DNA of 64,000 nucleotides from an uncultured Caulobacterales bacterium (GTDB taxonomy: Bacteria; Pseudomonadota; Alphaproteobacteria; Caulobacterales; Maricaulaceae), in NCBI GenBank assembly GCA_937929915.1, contig CALFUN010000007.1, forward strand, positions 62,001 through 126,000, read 5' to 3'. Position 1 is the first letter of the stretch; every line of letters begins with the position of its first letter. The notes under the pieces were generated by a model. It did not search any database. It was not told the DNA's origin and saw only the letters and a program-made list of their open reading frames with translations. A program made the position numbers and the translations under genes. Of this stretch, positions 8,531 through 18,250 are shown in pieces.

Positions 8531-9805
8531 TTAATTCGTCATTAAATTTTTAATCGCCTTAGCATCAATGCGGCCATCAGCAATTCGGTTTAAAATCAGC
8601 ACGGCCAGCCCTGCGCGTTCTGAGAGGCTTTCAACAACCATAAATTCATCCGAGGAATGAATACGGCCGCCGCGCACACCTAGCGTATCAATATTCGGCG
8701 TGCCTGCAGCAAAAACATTATTGCCTTCGCACACCCCGCCTGTATCACGAAATGTCAGCGACAGCCCTAAAGCTTTGCCCGTTTCCGTGACATCAGATAG
8801 CAATCTATCTTGCGCCGCATTACGCGGTTTTGGTGGTCGGTAAAACCCGCCGTGAAAATGCCCTGTAATGCCTTTGCGTTTAAGAGCTTTCTCATAGGCC
8901 GCGCGGACATTCTGTGTGGCCCAATCTGCGGATGGCTCGTCAGGGGCACGCACACCCATGCGCACGACGGCGATAGCAGGCACAATATTGACTGCATTGC
9001 CCCCATCAATCGAGCCGACATTTAACGTCACGCCGTCAAATTGACCATTAAGCGCTTCAATATCGAGCGCAAATTCTGCGGCCGCCATCAGTGCGCTATT
9101 CCCATCTTCAGGATTACGGCCCGCATGAGCGCTGCGGCCATGAAAGACAACATCAAACACAGCCGAGCCTTTACGCCCGCCAACCATAGAGCCATCTTCC
9201 ATTGACGGTTCAAATGTTAGGCCAATATGCGCATCTTTCGCGGCGTCCATAATCATCGGATTTGAGCCAAAATTACCCGTTTCTTCATCAGGTGTTAGAA
9301 TAACCGTATAGCCCAATTTATCTTTATCAGTCCCGCTCTCAAAAGCTTTGAGAGCTTCGATCATGACAGTGATACCGCCTTTCATATCCGCAAGACCAGG
9401 GCCATTTAATTTCCCATCGCCAATATCTTTGATGGTTTCAAATGTATTGGGCGGAAACACTGTATCATAATGGCCCGTCAAGATAACTTGCACCTGCGCA
9501 TCTTTACGCGCTTGAGCGCGGATCACAGGGGCCGATTGGAATTGCGTCATTTGGCCTTTATCATCCACCTTTTCGATAGGCGCGGTTGGAATGAAATCTA
9601 TATCTGCGCCTGTTTCAGATAAGGCTTCAGCAAGCTGTTTTGAAAAAGCATTTAGACCCTGCGCATTCCAGCTCCCCGTATTGATTGCCGACCACCCCGT
9701 AACGCGTTTTTCCATCGCCGCTTGGCGAGACTTTATCAAGCTCAATGCCGCTTCATCCGCTTCGGATAAATCCTCTAGCCCAATCATTATATCCGCAGCG
9801 TTCAT
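8531..9805 (-). CDS. M20-family metallohydrolase in the ast operon (candidate succinylglutamate desuccinylase)
   Basis: 424 aa from ATG 9805, chosen because ggag sits six bases upstream; an upstream TTG at 9817 lacks a ribosome site. All M20 dinuclear zinc-peptidase positions are visible: His112 and Asp114 (GHYDTVFP), Asp140 (GLADMKGG), Glu174/Glu175 (PDEETGN), Glu199 (TFEPSM) and His383 (RIHSSDE). The closest flavour is carboxypeptidase G2/ArgE-DapE. It lies between astB and astD, and no M14-type AstE gene is present, so hydrolysis of N-succinylglutamate to succinate and glutamate is the likely job. That is an inference from context. A general acyl-amino-acid hydrolase is the alternative. 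Confidence 0.88.
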   Translation of the reverse strand: MNAADIMIGLEDLSEADEAALSLIKSRQAAMEKRVTGWSAINTGSWNAQGLNAFSKQLAEALSETGADIDFIPTAPIEKVDDKGQMTQFQSAPVIRAQARKDAQVQVILTGHYDTVFPPNTFETIKDIGDGKLNGPGLADMKGGITVMIEALKAFESGTDKDKLGYTVILTPDEETGNFGSNPMIMDAAKDAHIGLTFEPSMEDGSMVGGRKGSAVFDVVFHGRSAHAGRNPEDGNSALMAAAEFALDIEALNGQFDGVTLNVGSIDGGNAVNIVPAIAVVRMGVRAPDEPSADWATQNVRAAYEKALKRKGITGHFHGGFYRPPKPRNAAQDRLLSDVTETGKALGLSLTFRDTGGVCEGNNVFAAGTPNIDTLGVRGGRIHSSDEFMVVESLSERAGLAVLILNRIADGRIDAKAIKNLMTN

Positions 9806-9823
9806 AGTTAGCTCCAAGCTCGT

Positions 9824-11164
9824 TTATCTTTGGAAATCATATAGGGCGCCCAAATCCAGTAGCTGTGTTAAGCTATCAAGAGCTGTACGCATCTCATTGA
9901 GAAATGCGCGATCGCCTATATCTTTTATATCTAGGCGGTCACGGTAATGCGTCTTTACCCAATCTTCGAGCGCAGTTATTTTATCCGCGCTCATGACAAC
10001 GCCTTGATGCAAAGCCTTGCGCTGAGCGGCGTTCATTTGCACCCGCAACCGCAAACAAGCTGGCCCGCCGCCATTACTCATAGACTGCCGCAGATCAAGA
10101 TAATCCGCGCCTGATAATGGCCCGTTCGCCGCGATACAGCTCTCAACAAAAGCTTTGGCACTTGGCGTTTCTTGCGCTTCAATCGGCAAAATCAAATGCA
10201 TTTCGCCGCTTTCCAGCGTAATTAATTGTGAATTAAATAAGTAAGACTTAATCGCATCTGATAACGGCATATCTGCGCGTGGTGCCATAAGAAATACTGG
10301 CTCAAATCCAAGCTTGTCTCCTTGGGCTTGTATCTGGGATTTCAGCGCGGCGACATTCTCGAAAGCCTGTTCATGAAACAGCAACACATTACCATTGGCC
10401 ACGCACACAACATCATTATGAAACGCACCTGCATTAATCGCATCAGGGGATTGCGAGATATGAATAACATGCGCTGCACCGAGGCCATGCAGGCGCGCAA
10501 CCGCTTGGCTAGCTTCTAATGTTTGCCGTGCAGGGAATTTCAAATTTGCCGCACCACCAAGCGCTTGTCGCCCATGGACAAATAATTCTAGCCCCTTTGC
10601 GCCGTGCGAGGCGCTCATACGGTTATGATTCGCCGCGCCTTCATCACCAAATAATGACCCATGCGGCAAAGCTTCATGCACAGCGAAATGCGCTTCGTTT
10701 TTAAAGATAGCTTTCAAAGCTCTATAGGTTTGACGGCCCTCCAGCGCGCGGTGCGGCATCGCTGTTAAATTGGCCGCCGTTAAATGTACGCGGCCATCAT
10801 CTGTATCTGGACTGGGCGAAACTGTGGCTGCATTCGCCGTCCACATGCAAGAGGCTGAAGATAAATTCGACAGCAAGGCTGGATTGTCAGCAAAGGCTCT
10901 TTCAACAATGTGTCCATCATCTCCCGAATAGCCGATTTGACGCAGGGCGGGTATAAAGGGCCGTTCATGCGGCGGCAGAACCGCTTGCGGTATTCCCATA
11001 GACAGCAATTTACGCATTTTCGACAAGCCTTGCAGCGCGGCAGCTTTTGGGTTGGAAACTCGGCCCTTATTGTGATTGGAGGCAAGGTTACCATGACTTA
11101 GCCCCGCATAATTATGCGTTGGGCCAACCAAGCCATCAAAATTCATCTCGCTAAAGTCGTTCAT
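9824..11164 (-). CDS. astB: N-succinylarginine dihydrolase
   Basis: 446 aa. Second AST-pathway step: N2-succinylarginine to N2-succinylornithine plus CO2 and two ammonia. The family opening EMNFDGLVGPTHNYAGLS is unmistakable. The nucleophile is Cys370 in NGGGPACLRLRV, and the pentein-fold catalytic His residues lie in the LPHGSLFGDEGAANH and FHNDVVCVANG segments. The ATG overlaps the astA stop by four bases (ATGA), so the two are coupled. The downstream M20 gene starts 18 bases after its stop. Confidence 0.96.
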   Translation of the reverse strand: MNDFSEMNFDGLVGPTHNYAGLSHGNLASNHNKGRVSNPKAAALQGLSKMRKLLSMGIPQAVLPPHERPFIPALRQIGYSGDDGHIVERAFADNPALLSNLSSASCMWTANAATVSPSPDTDDGRVHLTAANLTAMPHRALEGRQTYRALKAIFKNEAHFAVHEALPHGSLFGDEGAANHNRMSASHGAKGLELFVHGRQALGGAANLKFPARQTLEASQAVARLHGLGAAHVIHISQSPDAINAGAFHNDVVCVANGNVLLFHEQAFENVAALKSQIQAQGDKLGFEPVFLMAPRADMPLSDAIKSYLFNSQLITLESGEMHLILPIEAQETPSAKAFVESCIAANGPLSGADYLDLRQSMSNGGGPACLRLRVQMNAAQRKALHQGVVMSADKITALEDWVKTHYRDRLDIKDIGDRAFLNEMRTALDSLTQLLDLGALYDFQR

Positions 11165-12162
11165 GACACCTGCTTATCTTGGCGGCGCTTATCATAAACC
11201 CGCGCCATATAAATATCATCTTTCATCAGAGCTTCGGCGTCGCTTGCGGCATGTCCGGCCTCCAGATCGCCCAGTCCAAATGTGGCCCGAAAACCGTGCA
11301 ACTGACCGCCAAAATGTATCAGTTTCTCGCCTGAATTTGCCGTAAAGTCTTTTGCTTTTTTCTGCGTCCTTGCGATAAGCGTATCATCCATACGGCATTC
11401 AATCGCAGGGCCGCCGTCAAAAATATCGCATTGATCTGTCTCTTGAAATCCTGCATCCATCAATATTCCGCGCGCGATTGCAGAGAGACTATGCGGCTTG
11501 CCTGTACAATCCCTCACGCTTTGCGGGAGCAAGTTGAGCATAATCGGTAAAGACGGAATTAGCTCTATGATAAAACGGCCATCCGTAGCACTAAGCCTAT
11601 CGGCGACATCAAAATCTGTTTGGATAAATTTTGACGTTAAATGCTGCCAAAATGGAGACCGCCCATTCTCATCAAACCACCCGCGAATTTCTGCCATTAA
11701 TCGGCTATCAAATAAATCTCGGTGACGTTCGATAAATGCAATACGTCCCAAAGAGAGCAAGCGGCTTATGCCTGTGCCTCGCGCTTGGGAGGATGAGTAC
11801 ATCGTGGCAAGTTCCGTATAATCATCAAAATCTGTGGTAAGCTGCAATGTATCATATTTCACAGACAGCCCCATAGCCGAGCTGCGGCGTGCATGGCGCG
11901 TGCGTTTAAACGAATAAAAAGGACGCTCCACGCCCAATTTCGGAATGATACCAGAAATACCTAAGATTTTATCATCGCGTGTCGCGACAAATAAAATACG
12001 ATTCGCTGTTTTATCACCGGATAAAAACCTATTGGCTTCTTCGATATAATCCGTAACACGCTCTCGGCTCCGCGGCACTGTTGTCAGGCCCTCACCTGCG
12101 AGTTTAGTAATCGCGTAGATTTCATCAATGTCAGCTATTGTGGCAACTCGGAAAATATCCAC
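11161..12162 (-). CDS. astA: Arginine N-succinyltransferase
   Basis: 333 aa from GTG 12162, preferred because ggagg lies five bases upstream; a TTG at 12174 is the longer alternative. It transfers succinyl from succinyl-CoA to the alpha-amino group of arginine, the first AST step. The N-terminus FRVATIADIDEIYAI, the SSSQARGTGISRLLSLGR segment (acyl-CoA-binding region of the GNAT-like fold) and the IRGWFDENGRSPFWQHL motif are characteristic. First gene of the operon astA-astB-M20-astD. The 130-base upstream gap should hold the promoter. The aminotransferase AstC is not in the window. Confidence 0.94.
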   Translation of the reverse strand: MDIFRVATIADIDEIYAITKLAGEGLTTVPRSRERVTDYIEEANRFLSGDKTANRILFVATRDDKILGISGIIPKLGVERPFYSFKRTRHARRSSAMGLSVKYDTLQLTTDFDDYTELATMYSSSQARGTGISRLLSLGRIAFIERHRDLFDSRLMAEIRGWFDENGRSPFWQHLTSKFIQTDFDVADRLSATDGRFIIELIPSLPIMLNLLPQSVRDCTGKPHSLSAIARGILMDAGFQETDQCDIFDGGPAIECRMDDTLIARTQKKAKDFTANSGEKLIHFGGQLHGFRATFGLGDLEAGHAASDAEALMKDDIYMARVYDKRRQDKQVS

Positions 12163-12305
12163 GAACGCCTCCAAGACTTAAATTATCATAAGCCGTCCAC
12201 GGAATGTGCCAGCAGTCATGATCGTTGACACGAATTACAAAAAGCTTACCGCTTTAGCAAGGGGCTTTGCGAAAGATATTTTCGCTTATAAACAAACCGT
12301 TTAAG

Positions 12306-13298
12306 CTATGTTTTATCCGCCAAAAGCGCCGCTGCGCCAATTAAAGGGGCCATGGGCGATTTTAGCAGGCGCATAGGAACATCTTTCACATAATCAGATT
12401 GCACATCTCGCTCCAAATAGCGGCTCATCGCATCGGGCTGCATATAAAAATCAATCATACGCTCGCTGACGCCGCCCGCAAAGACAACGCCGCCGCGCGC
12501 GCCGCCAGATAAAACCAAATCCCCGATCGCACTCATCACAGCTGCTGCGCGGATCTGGCAAATATCACGGCATATAGGGTCATCCTCATCTGATCTTGCT
12601 GCAATGACATTTGGCGGCATATACTCATAATCCACGCCATGTATTTCGCAAATCGCTTTATGAATAATCGGCAGCCCGCTGCCTGAACTCACAAGTTCTA
12701 AGGATACAAATTCACGGCTGCGGAGCAAAATTTGTAGCAATTCAAATTCCAAAGCGGTTTTGGGGACATAGGCAATATGCCCGCCTTCCGTTGACATTGT
12801 ATGCCATGTTGCCGCCGTCCCGTCCTGCGTCGAAATTTGCGTAGGAATCAGATAACCAACCCCGAAACCCGTCCCCGCACCCGCCACCAATATTGGCGCA
12901 TCATGATATGACTGGCCTGTACGCAGTTGGACAAAATGCGTTTCATCCAGCTCAACAACCGAGCGCGTCATACCCGCAAAATCGTTGTAAAGCGCGCATG
13001 TTTCAAAACCGTGTAAGCGCGCCACATGAGCTGCAGAAATTTCCCAATCTATATTGGTTAAATTAATACACCCTGCACCAACAGGGCCAGCGGCCGCAAA
13101 TGCCGCTTTAGGGGGGCGCACATCCAATCCGCTTAAATAGGCGTCTATGGCCGCATCGAAAGAGGCAAAATCAGACCCTTTTAATTTCGCAAAATTATGG
13201 ACAATCCATCCGCCCTGCGGTTTATGTTCAAGACATCCGAACCTGGCATTTGTCCCGCCAATATCACCTGCGAGAATTAAATTATCAGAGATCATCAT
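12306..13298 (-). CDS. glk: Glucokinase
   Basis: 330 aa from ATG 13298, seven bases after the ppc stop, with ggataag as a ribosome site; longer starts would overlap ppc. It phosphorylates glucose with ATP. Non-ROK glucokinase family features: the phosphate loop LAGDIGGTNARFG (residues 8-20), the catalytic Asp in ALYNDFAG and the second glycine-rich motif VAGAGTGFGVGYL. It is probably co-transcribed with ppc, linking glucose entry with anaplerosis. A GCGAAA-atatc-TTTCGC hairpin (12269-12285) follows the stop by 21 bases but lacks a T run. Confidence 0.92.
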   Translation of the reverse strand: MMISDNLILAGDIGGTNARFGCLEHKPQGGWIVHNFAKLKGSDFASFDAAIDAYLSGLDVRPPKAAFAAAGPVGAGCINLTNIDWEISAAHVARLHGFETCALYNDFAGMTRSVVELDETHFVQLRTGQSYHDAPILVAGAGTGFGVGYLIPTQISTQDGTAATWHTMSTEGGHIAYVPKTALEFELLQILLRSREFVSLELVSSGSGLPIIHKAICEIHGVDYEYMPPNVIAARSDEDDPICRDICQIRAAAVMSAIGDLVLSGGARGGVVFAGGVSERMIDFYMQPDAMSRYLERDVQSDYVKDVPMRLLKSPMAPLIGAAALLADKT

Positions 13299-13305
13299 AA
13301 TTGAC

Positions 13306-16113
13306 TTATCCAAAGGCATCATAGCTATGCGTAATCGCAATAGAAATTTGCCGCGCCAGTGCCGCCCCGCGCCTCATTGGATTAATAATTGTCTCGGCAA
13401 TATGCGGAAATATACCTTCTTTCATAGGCTCTATATCCGATTTTTCTGTTAGCTGCTCAACCCAATCCACAGATTGCGTTTGAGATGGGTATAGATTTTT
13501 TAAATCAGTGATAATCGAGTCGATTTGGAACGTCTGCAAGCGCTGCAATATATCTAATTGCGATGTGCCATATTTATTATAGGCAGGCAGCTCTGTCGCT
13601 AAAACTAACATTTTCATAATCACAGCCAGGCGCAACGCATGTAAAATCTTCAAGCTCTCATCATCATCCGAGCGTTCCACACCCATCACGCGGGCGCATT
13701 CAAACATATCAATGCGCAAACTATTAGCTAGGTCTGTCACTTGCGAGCGCCAATCTGAAGTTTTGAGCATTTCGGAGACTTGCATAGATTTATCTGACAG
13801 GCTGGGTTCATTGCCTGAGAGCGCCCGGCTTATCCAAAACCCAGGGTCAAATAGGCGCCCATAGCTTGTGAGTATCGAAATATTCGCGCGTTTTGAAGCC
13901 GTTGCCGCTAGAGTAAATATAGATTGAGCCCGCGCAGAATTATCCATAAGCGATGCAAATTTTTCAGAATCAATCCCCGCCGCGCGGCCAAGACCGTAAA
14001 ACACATTGGCGGGCACGCCGAATTGCTGCAAAATCGCATTATGCGGAATGGCCCGTAATTGCCTTGGGTTAAACGCATCGGTTTTGCCCTCTGCCGCTGC
14101 GCGTTTGACGGCCCGCGAGCCTGTTGGAACCAGTAAATTTTGCCCAAAACCCCCCAATAGATTTGTATAATTTGGATTATTATAGAGCGCTTCTTGCTCG
14201 GCTGATAATGTTCGAAACACATCCCAAGAAAAATCTTGATCCGTGTAAAACGGATCGTCCAGCGCATCGTTGCGGTCAGCATATCGGGCTGCAATGATAG
14301 AGGTCACACTGGCATGTGCCAAAGCCTGTGTTTGGAACCACAAAAACCCATCGCCGCCTTGGAAACTTGTTTCATGCAAAATCGGAATATTTTTATCTTC
14401 ATATTGCCGCATCGCCCACGGGCTCATGACGTAATCTATACGGTCTTTCAAATGACCTGGATGTCCGCCGCGCCCCATGGACTCGCCATGTGTGTTAAAG
14501 ACTATAGCTGTGACATCACATAAGCCGCGCTTGCCCAGTTCAGCCGCTAAATGTGATTGCAGGCGTTCAATCGCAAGCGTCGCGGGCAGTTGCCCCATAA
14601 ACCGGCCTGCATCAGAAAAGCCTGTTTGAATTGCAAAAATACCGCGGCGGCGCACATAATCCAAATAGACAGGATTGGCGAGCATCTTCCCAATAATCCG
14701 TCCGCCATTATTGAGCGCATTAGCGGTTTCAAAAAGCGGAGAAATATCCAAGTGATCTTGCAGGCCGTAAAGCCGCGCCAGATATAGCATACCTAGCGGG
14801 ATTAAGCTGTCTTCGCATTCCGCTATCAACATGCGAATAGGCGTTTCCTCGTCAATATATTTATGGATTTGCGCAATTAACATCATTTGTTGATGTGCCG
14901 TATTTTTCTCTAGCTCTAGAGCCGCGAAATTCACCTGCAAAGGTTTCACATTTCGGGTCATTTCAGAAGCGCGTTGCAGCAATGTGCGCGTATCGCTCGC
15001 CTCATCACGAATACCAAAAGCAGCCCGCACACCATTAATCACATGGCGCGAATTAAGGCGGAAATGAATACGCGCTGTGCCAAGGCCAAAGCTTCGCATT
15101 GAGGCGCGCAAAAGCATGAGATCATGGCGTATTTGAGGGGTGTCTGCCTGCTCTATTGCCCGATTAATAAGCGGGAAAAAGCTGGCCGTTGAGCGAATCC
15201 GGCGCTCCGTATCCCGCGTGAGATTATTGGCTGCTGCAATCAGATTTTCAGAGCGGCGCATATCTTTTTTAAAAAATGCTAAATCCTGCTCTGTCGACTC
15301 GCTCGCACGCGTTAAAAGCACTTTTAATTCAGCCAGACTCTGCGAGCTGCTTTCATCAATGGCCTCTACGGAGTGTTTGTAACGAATAAGCTGGGCGTGT
15401 TTTTCAAATAATCGGAGCCGAATGGCATCTGCCCAGCCAATATCTGTGCGCCCATCAATATCATAGCCAACCCAACTATAAAGCTTGAGCAAACAGGGCA
15501 TTAATTGCGTGTATTTTTCTGGAAAATACTCAGCCCCTACCTTTAAAATAACAGCATTGACTTTTGACATGGCCTCTTGGATACGGCCAATCGCAGCTTG
15601 CGTATCTCTATGCTCTTCTTGCAATGTTGGGGCCGCTTTTTGCAAAAATGGCAAAGTTTTTAAATGCTCTGTCTGCGCGCCGCATTCACCAGATCCCGCT
15701 GTCGCAATCTCGCCAAGCGTATCGCGTACCTCAGACGATAAAGAGAATGTCGGATGCGCGGTTAAAACAATGCCCTGCCCCGCTGTTTCGGCCCACGCCT
15801 TAAAAGCCGCAAAACCTTGCTTGGCTTTCACTTGCGCGAGTTCCCGTATAATATCATTTAAAGCGCTTTGCGGCTTCACCCCTGCTCTGTAATGTAGGCG
15901 GCGCGCGCGGCGGCCAGCATTTTCATCAGAGATTAACTTCACCAGCGCTTCAATATCTTTAAACGCCAAATCACGCTTTTCTACGGCTTTAGAAATATCA
16001 TAAGCGAGCAGCTTCACCGGATTGGATTGCGGATCACTATCAATACGGCTTTGATGATGTTTAAGGCTAGTCGATAAAACCTCCAGCCATTCAAATTCTG
16101 TTTTGCGTTGCAA
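13306..16113 (-). CDS. ppc: Phosphoenolpyruvate carboxylase, divergent form
   Basis: 935 aa from TTG 16113 (aagga nine bases upstream). PEP carboxylase makes oxaloacetate from PEP and bicarbonate. Family landmarks are recognisable but altered: VLTAHPTF with the catalytic His120 (canonical TAHPTE), GYDIDGRTD at 217-225 (canonical GGDRDGNP), FSDAGRF at 499-505 (canonical SDSxKDAGR), and THGESMGRGGHPG at 541-553 where the catalytic HGRGGxxGRGGxP loop should be. The terminal NTG of typical enzymes is absent; the protein ends SYDAFG. It is therefore a distant clade whose activity and allosteric control should not be assumed identical. It is followed directly by glk. Confidence 0.85.
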   Translation of the reverse strand: MQRKTEFEWLEVLSTSLKHHQSRIDSDPQSNPVKLLAYDISKAVEKRDLAFKDIEALVKLISDENAGRRARRLHYRAGVKPQSALNDIIRELAQVKAKQGFAAFKAWAETAGQGIVLTAHPTFSLSSEVRDTLGEIATAGSGECGAQTEHLKTLPFLQKAAPTLQEEHRDTQAAIGRIQEAMSKVNAVILKVGAEYFPEKYTQLMPCLLKLYSWVGYDIDGRTDIGWADAIRLRLFEKHAQLIRYKHSVEAIDESSSQSLAELKVLLTRASESTEQDLAFFKKDMRRSENLIAAANNLTRDTERRIRSTASFFPLINRAIEQADTPQIRHDLMLLRASMRSFGLGTARIHFRLNSRHVINGVRAAFGIRDEASDTRTLLQRASEMTRNVKPLQVNFAALELEKNTAHQQMMLIAQIHKYIDEETPIRMLIAECEDSLIPLGMLYLARLYGLQDHLDISPLFETANALNNGGRIIGKMLANPVYLDYVRRRGIFAIQTGFSDAGRFMGQLPATLAIERLQSHLAAELGKRGLCDVTAIVFNTHGESMGRGGHPGHLKDRIDYVMSPWAMRQYEDKNIPILHETSFQGGDGFLWFQTQALAHASVTSIIAARYADRNDALDDPFYTDQDFSWDVFRTLSAEQEALYNNPNYTNLLGGFGQNLLVPTGSRAVKRAAAEGKTDAFNPRQLRAIPHNAILQQFGVPANVFYGLGRAAGIDSEKFASLMDNSARAQSIFTLAATASKRANISILTSYGRLFDPGFWISRALSGNEPSLSDKSMQVSEMLKTSDWRSQVTDLANSLRIDMFECARVMGVERSDDDESLKILHALRLAVIMKMLVLATELPAYNKYGTSQLDILQRLQTFQIDSIITDLKNLYPSQTQSVDWVEQLTEKSDIEPMKEGIFPHIAETIINPMRRGAALARQISIAITHSYDAFG

Positions 16114-16304
16114 GATCGCTGTCCTTATAAAACTTTACTATAACCTAGTCAGAGGTGCCATGCCCAGCCAAGATTAGGCCTATCATCCCGATATATCGTC
16201 ATAGCCATTTATAGCCCTATACATACGGCCAATATGACAGCGCTGTCAATTGGTCTGTAAAACATAGCTTCGCAAGACTATGTAACGACCCGCCTAAAAA
16301 GAGG

Positions 16305-17426
16305 TTAAATGACTGACTTGATCGTGTCTATAATCATATCTTGTGTATTTTCAGCAAGATAAGGGTGCATCGGCAGGCTGATGACTTTATCAATGCAATC
16401 ACATGTATTGGGCAAACCATTGGGCGCAGATGGAAAGTCAAGATACGCCGTTTGCATATGCACAGGCCGTGGATAATAACGCGCCGTTGGAACCCCTTTA
16501 TCTTTCAGCGCGGCGGCAACTCTCTCATGATCAGAAACTTCGATTGTAAATTGCGCCCATGTAGACACAACGCCGTCCAAAAGCGTTGGAACTTTTATGG
16601 CATTACTTTTGAGCCCGCTTATGTAACGCTCTGCGATCACATTGCGCATTGCAATTTCATCTTCAAAAATCGTCAGCTTTGATAAGAGTATCGCGGCTTG
16701 CAAAGTGTCCAATCGCGAATTTATGCCGATACGAACATTATCATATTTATCAACCCCCGCGCCATGAACCCGCAAAGATGTCATAGCCGCTGCAAGCTCG
16801 TCATCATTGGTTAAAACCGCCCCTCCGTCCCCGTAACAACCCAGCGGCTTTGCTGGGAAAAAGCTCGTTGTTGTCACATCCGCCCAATGCAAAGGCTGCT
16901 TATCATGGAGTGTTGTCCCAAAGCTTTGCGCACTATCTGCAATTAATTTGAGATCATGTGCATTCGCAATCGGCGCAATCGCATTATAGTCAGCTGACTG
17001 ACCAAAAAGGTCTACAGAAATAATCGCACGCGGGGTTAATACACCCTCAGCTTTAATCGCTGCAATCGCTTGCTCAAGACTAGCCGCCTCCATATTATAG
17101 GTATTACGGTCAATATCGACAAAGACAGGTGTGGCGCCAATATGGGCAATAACTTCTGCCGTTGCGCAAAATGTAAATGACGGACAAAATACGGCATCTC
17201 CCGGGCCAATCCCCCAAGCGAGCATTGGCAAAATAAGGGCATCCGTGCCATTCGCACAGCCAAGCGCATATTGCGCCTGCCCAAAGCTTGCCAGTTGAGT
17301 TTCAAATTCCCCAACTTCAGGCCCCAAAACATAACGGCCCTCCGACAGCACCTTTGCGATGCGCGCATCAATGTCGTCTTTTAGACGGTTTTGCTGCGAT
17401 TTGAGGTCAATAAATGCGATACTCAT
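16305..17426 (-). CDS. DegT/DnrJ/EryC1 family PLP-dependent sugar aminotransferase
   Basis: 373 aa. It forms amino sugars by transaminating a keto-sugar nucleotide. The opening IAFIDLKSQQNRLKDDIDAR, the GTDAL pocket, Asp164 (IADSAQSFG) and the PLP lysine Lys193 in SFFPAKPLGCYGDGG are all present. The overall pattern resembles the WlbC/WbpE branch (UDP-3-oxo-GlcNAcA aminotransferases) more than perosamine synthases, but substrate assignment from sequence alone is weak. No polysaccharide genes flank it, so it stands alone here. The gene has its own upstream region and reads away from the ribosomal operon terminator. Confidence 0.88.
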   Translation of the reverse strand: MSIAFIDLKSQQNRLKDDIDARIAKVLSEGRYVLGPEVGEFETQLASFGQAQYALGCANGTDALILPMLAWGIGPGDAVFCPSFTFCATAEVIAHIGATPVFVDIDRNTYNMEAASLEQAIAAIKAEGVLTPRAIISVDLFGQSADYNAIAPIANAHDLKLIADSAQSFGTTLHDKQPLHWADVTTTSFFPAKPLGCYGDGGAVLTNDDELAAAMTSLRVHGAGVDKYDNVRIGINSRLDTLQAAILLSKLTIFEDEIAMRNVIAERYISGLKSNAIKVPTLLDGVVSTWAQFTIEVSDHERVAAALKDKGVPTARYYPRPVHMQTAYLDFPSAPNGLPNTCDCIDKVISLPMHPYLAENTQDMIIDTIKSVI

Positions 17427-17601
17427 GCAGTATCTCCGTTAGATTTTTCAGCCCGTAAATTCAGAGAGGTTTAAAACCACGACCATAAATACATAGCATC
17501 TTGCAAGCCATGTAAAACGTATCAACAATGAACACAATCATGGAAAAACAAAAATTAGACTGCAACAAAATTGGTTTTTACAGTCTATATTGAACCACAA
17601 A

Positions 17602-17636
17602 GAAAAACCGAAGCCCCTAAAAGCCTCGGTTCTTTC
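17602..17636 (-). terminator. Terminator after rpsP
   Basis: An inverted repeat of aaccgag/cttcggtt type (17606-17631) forms a GC-containing stem followed on the minus strand by five T. It lies 57 bases after the rpsP stop and ends the ffh-rpsP transcript. Confidence 0.75.
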
Positions 17637-17688
17637 ATTATAAGCTGACGGAATAATTTGACGGCAGGCACCAAATTAAAGCCAATCG

Positions 17689-18201
17689 CTATTCTTTGGA
17701 AGCGTCTTCAGCCGCAGGCGCTTGAGCTGGCGCCTCCTCAGCAGGAGTCTCTTCAGCAGGAGCCTCTTCAACAGGTGCAGCTTCGGCAGCTTTTGCCGCC
17801 TCTTCAGCCGCCTTAGCCGCTTCTTTTGCAGCTTCCTTAGCTTCAGCTTCGGCCGCAGCACGCGCCTCGGCTTTTTCTTTACGCTCTTCGATACGCTCTA
17901 GAGCTTTTTGGCCCGGCTTGCCTTTTTCAGGATTATTGCCAGCTTTCCATTCCCAAAGTCCCGCAGCACCTAGAAAACGCGCAACACGCTCTGTTGGGCG
18001 CGCACCTTTTTTGAGCCAATCTTGAACTTTCTCAACATCGAGCTTAACGCGCTCTTCGCTATCTTTTGGGAGCATCGGATTATAAGATCCCACAATGTCG
18101 ATAAAGCGGCCATCACGCGGCGCGCGGCTATCCGCGGCTACAATGCGGTAATATGGTCGTTTTTTTGCGCCGTGACGGGCGAGACGTAATTTAAGTGCCA
18201 T
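17689..18201 (-). CDS. rpsP: 30S ribosomal protein S16 with long acidic/alanine tail
   Basis: 170 aa, about twice the bacterial S16 norm. Residues 1-85 are the S16 core ([20 protein letters not shown], then [13 protein letters not shown]). From about residue 110 the protein becomes a Lys/Glu/Ala helix and then a low-complexity tail of repeated APAEE/PAEEAP units. Tails of this type occur in alphaproteobacterial S16. It lies 49 bases after ffh, but rimM, trmD and rplS, which usually follow, are absent: a terminator comes next. Confidence 0.96.
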   Translation of the reverse strand: MALKLRLARHGAKKRPYYRIVAADSRAPRDGRFIDIVGSYNPMLPKDSEERVKLDVEKVQDWLKKGARPTERVARFLGAAGLWEWKAGNNPEKGKPGQKALERIEERKEKAEARAAAEAEAKEAAKEAAKAAEEAAKAAEAAPVEEAPAEETPAEEAPAQAPAAEDASKE

Positions 18202-18250
18202 GATATTTTCCTTTAATATAGCAATTCAATTTTATATTCAGTTCAGTGAG

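Noticed and set aside
12269-12285. GCGAAA/TTTCGC hairpin after glk as a terminator
   Set aside because: No T run follows on the minus strand, so it is too weak to call.
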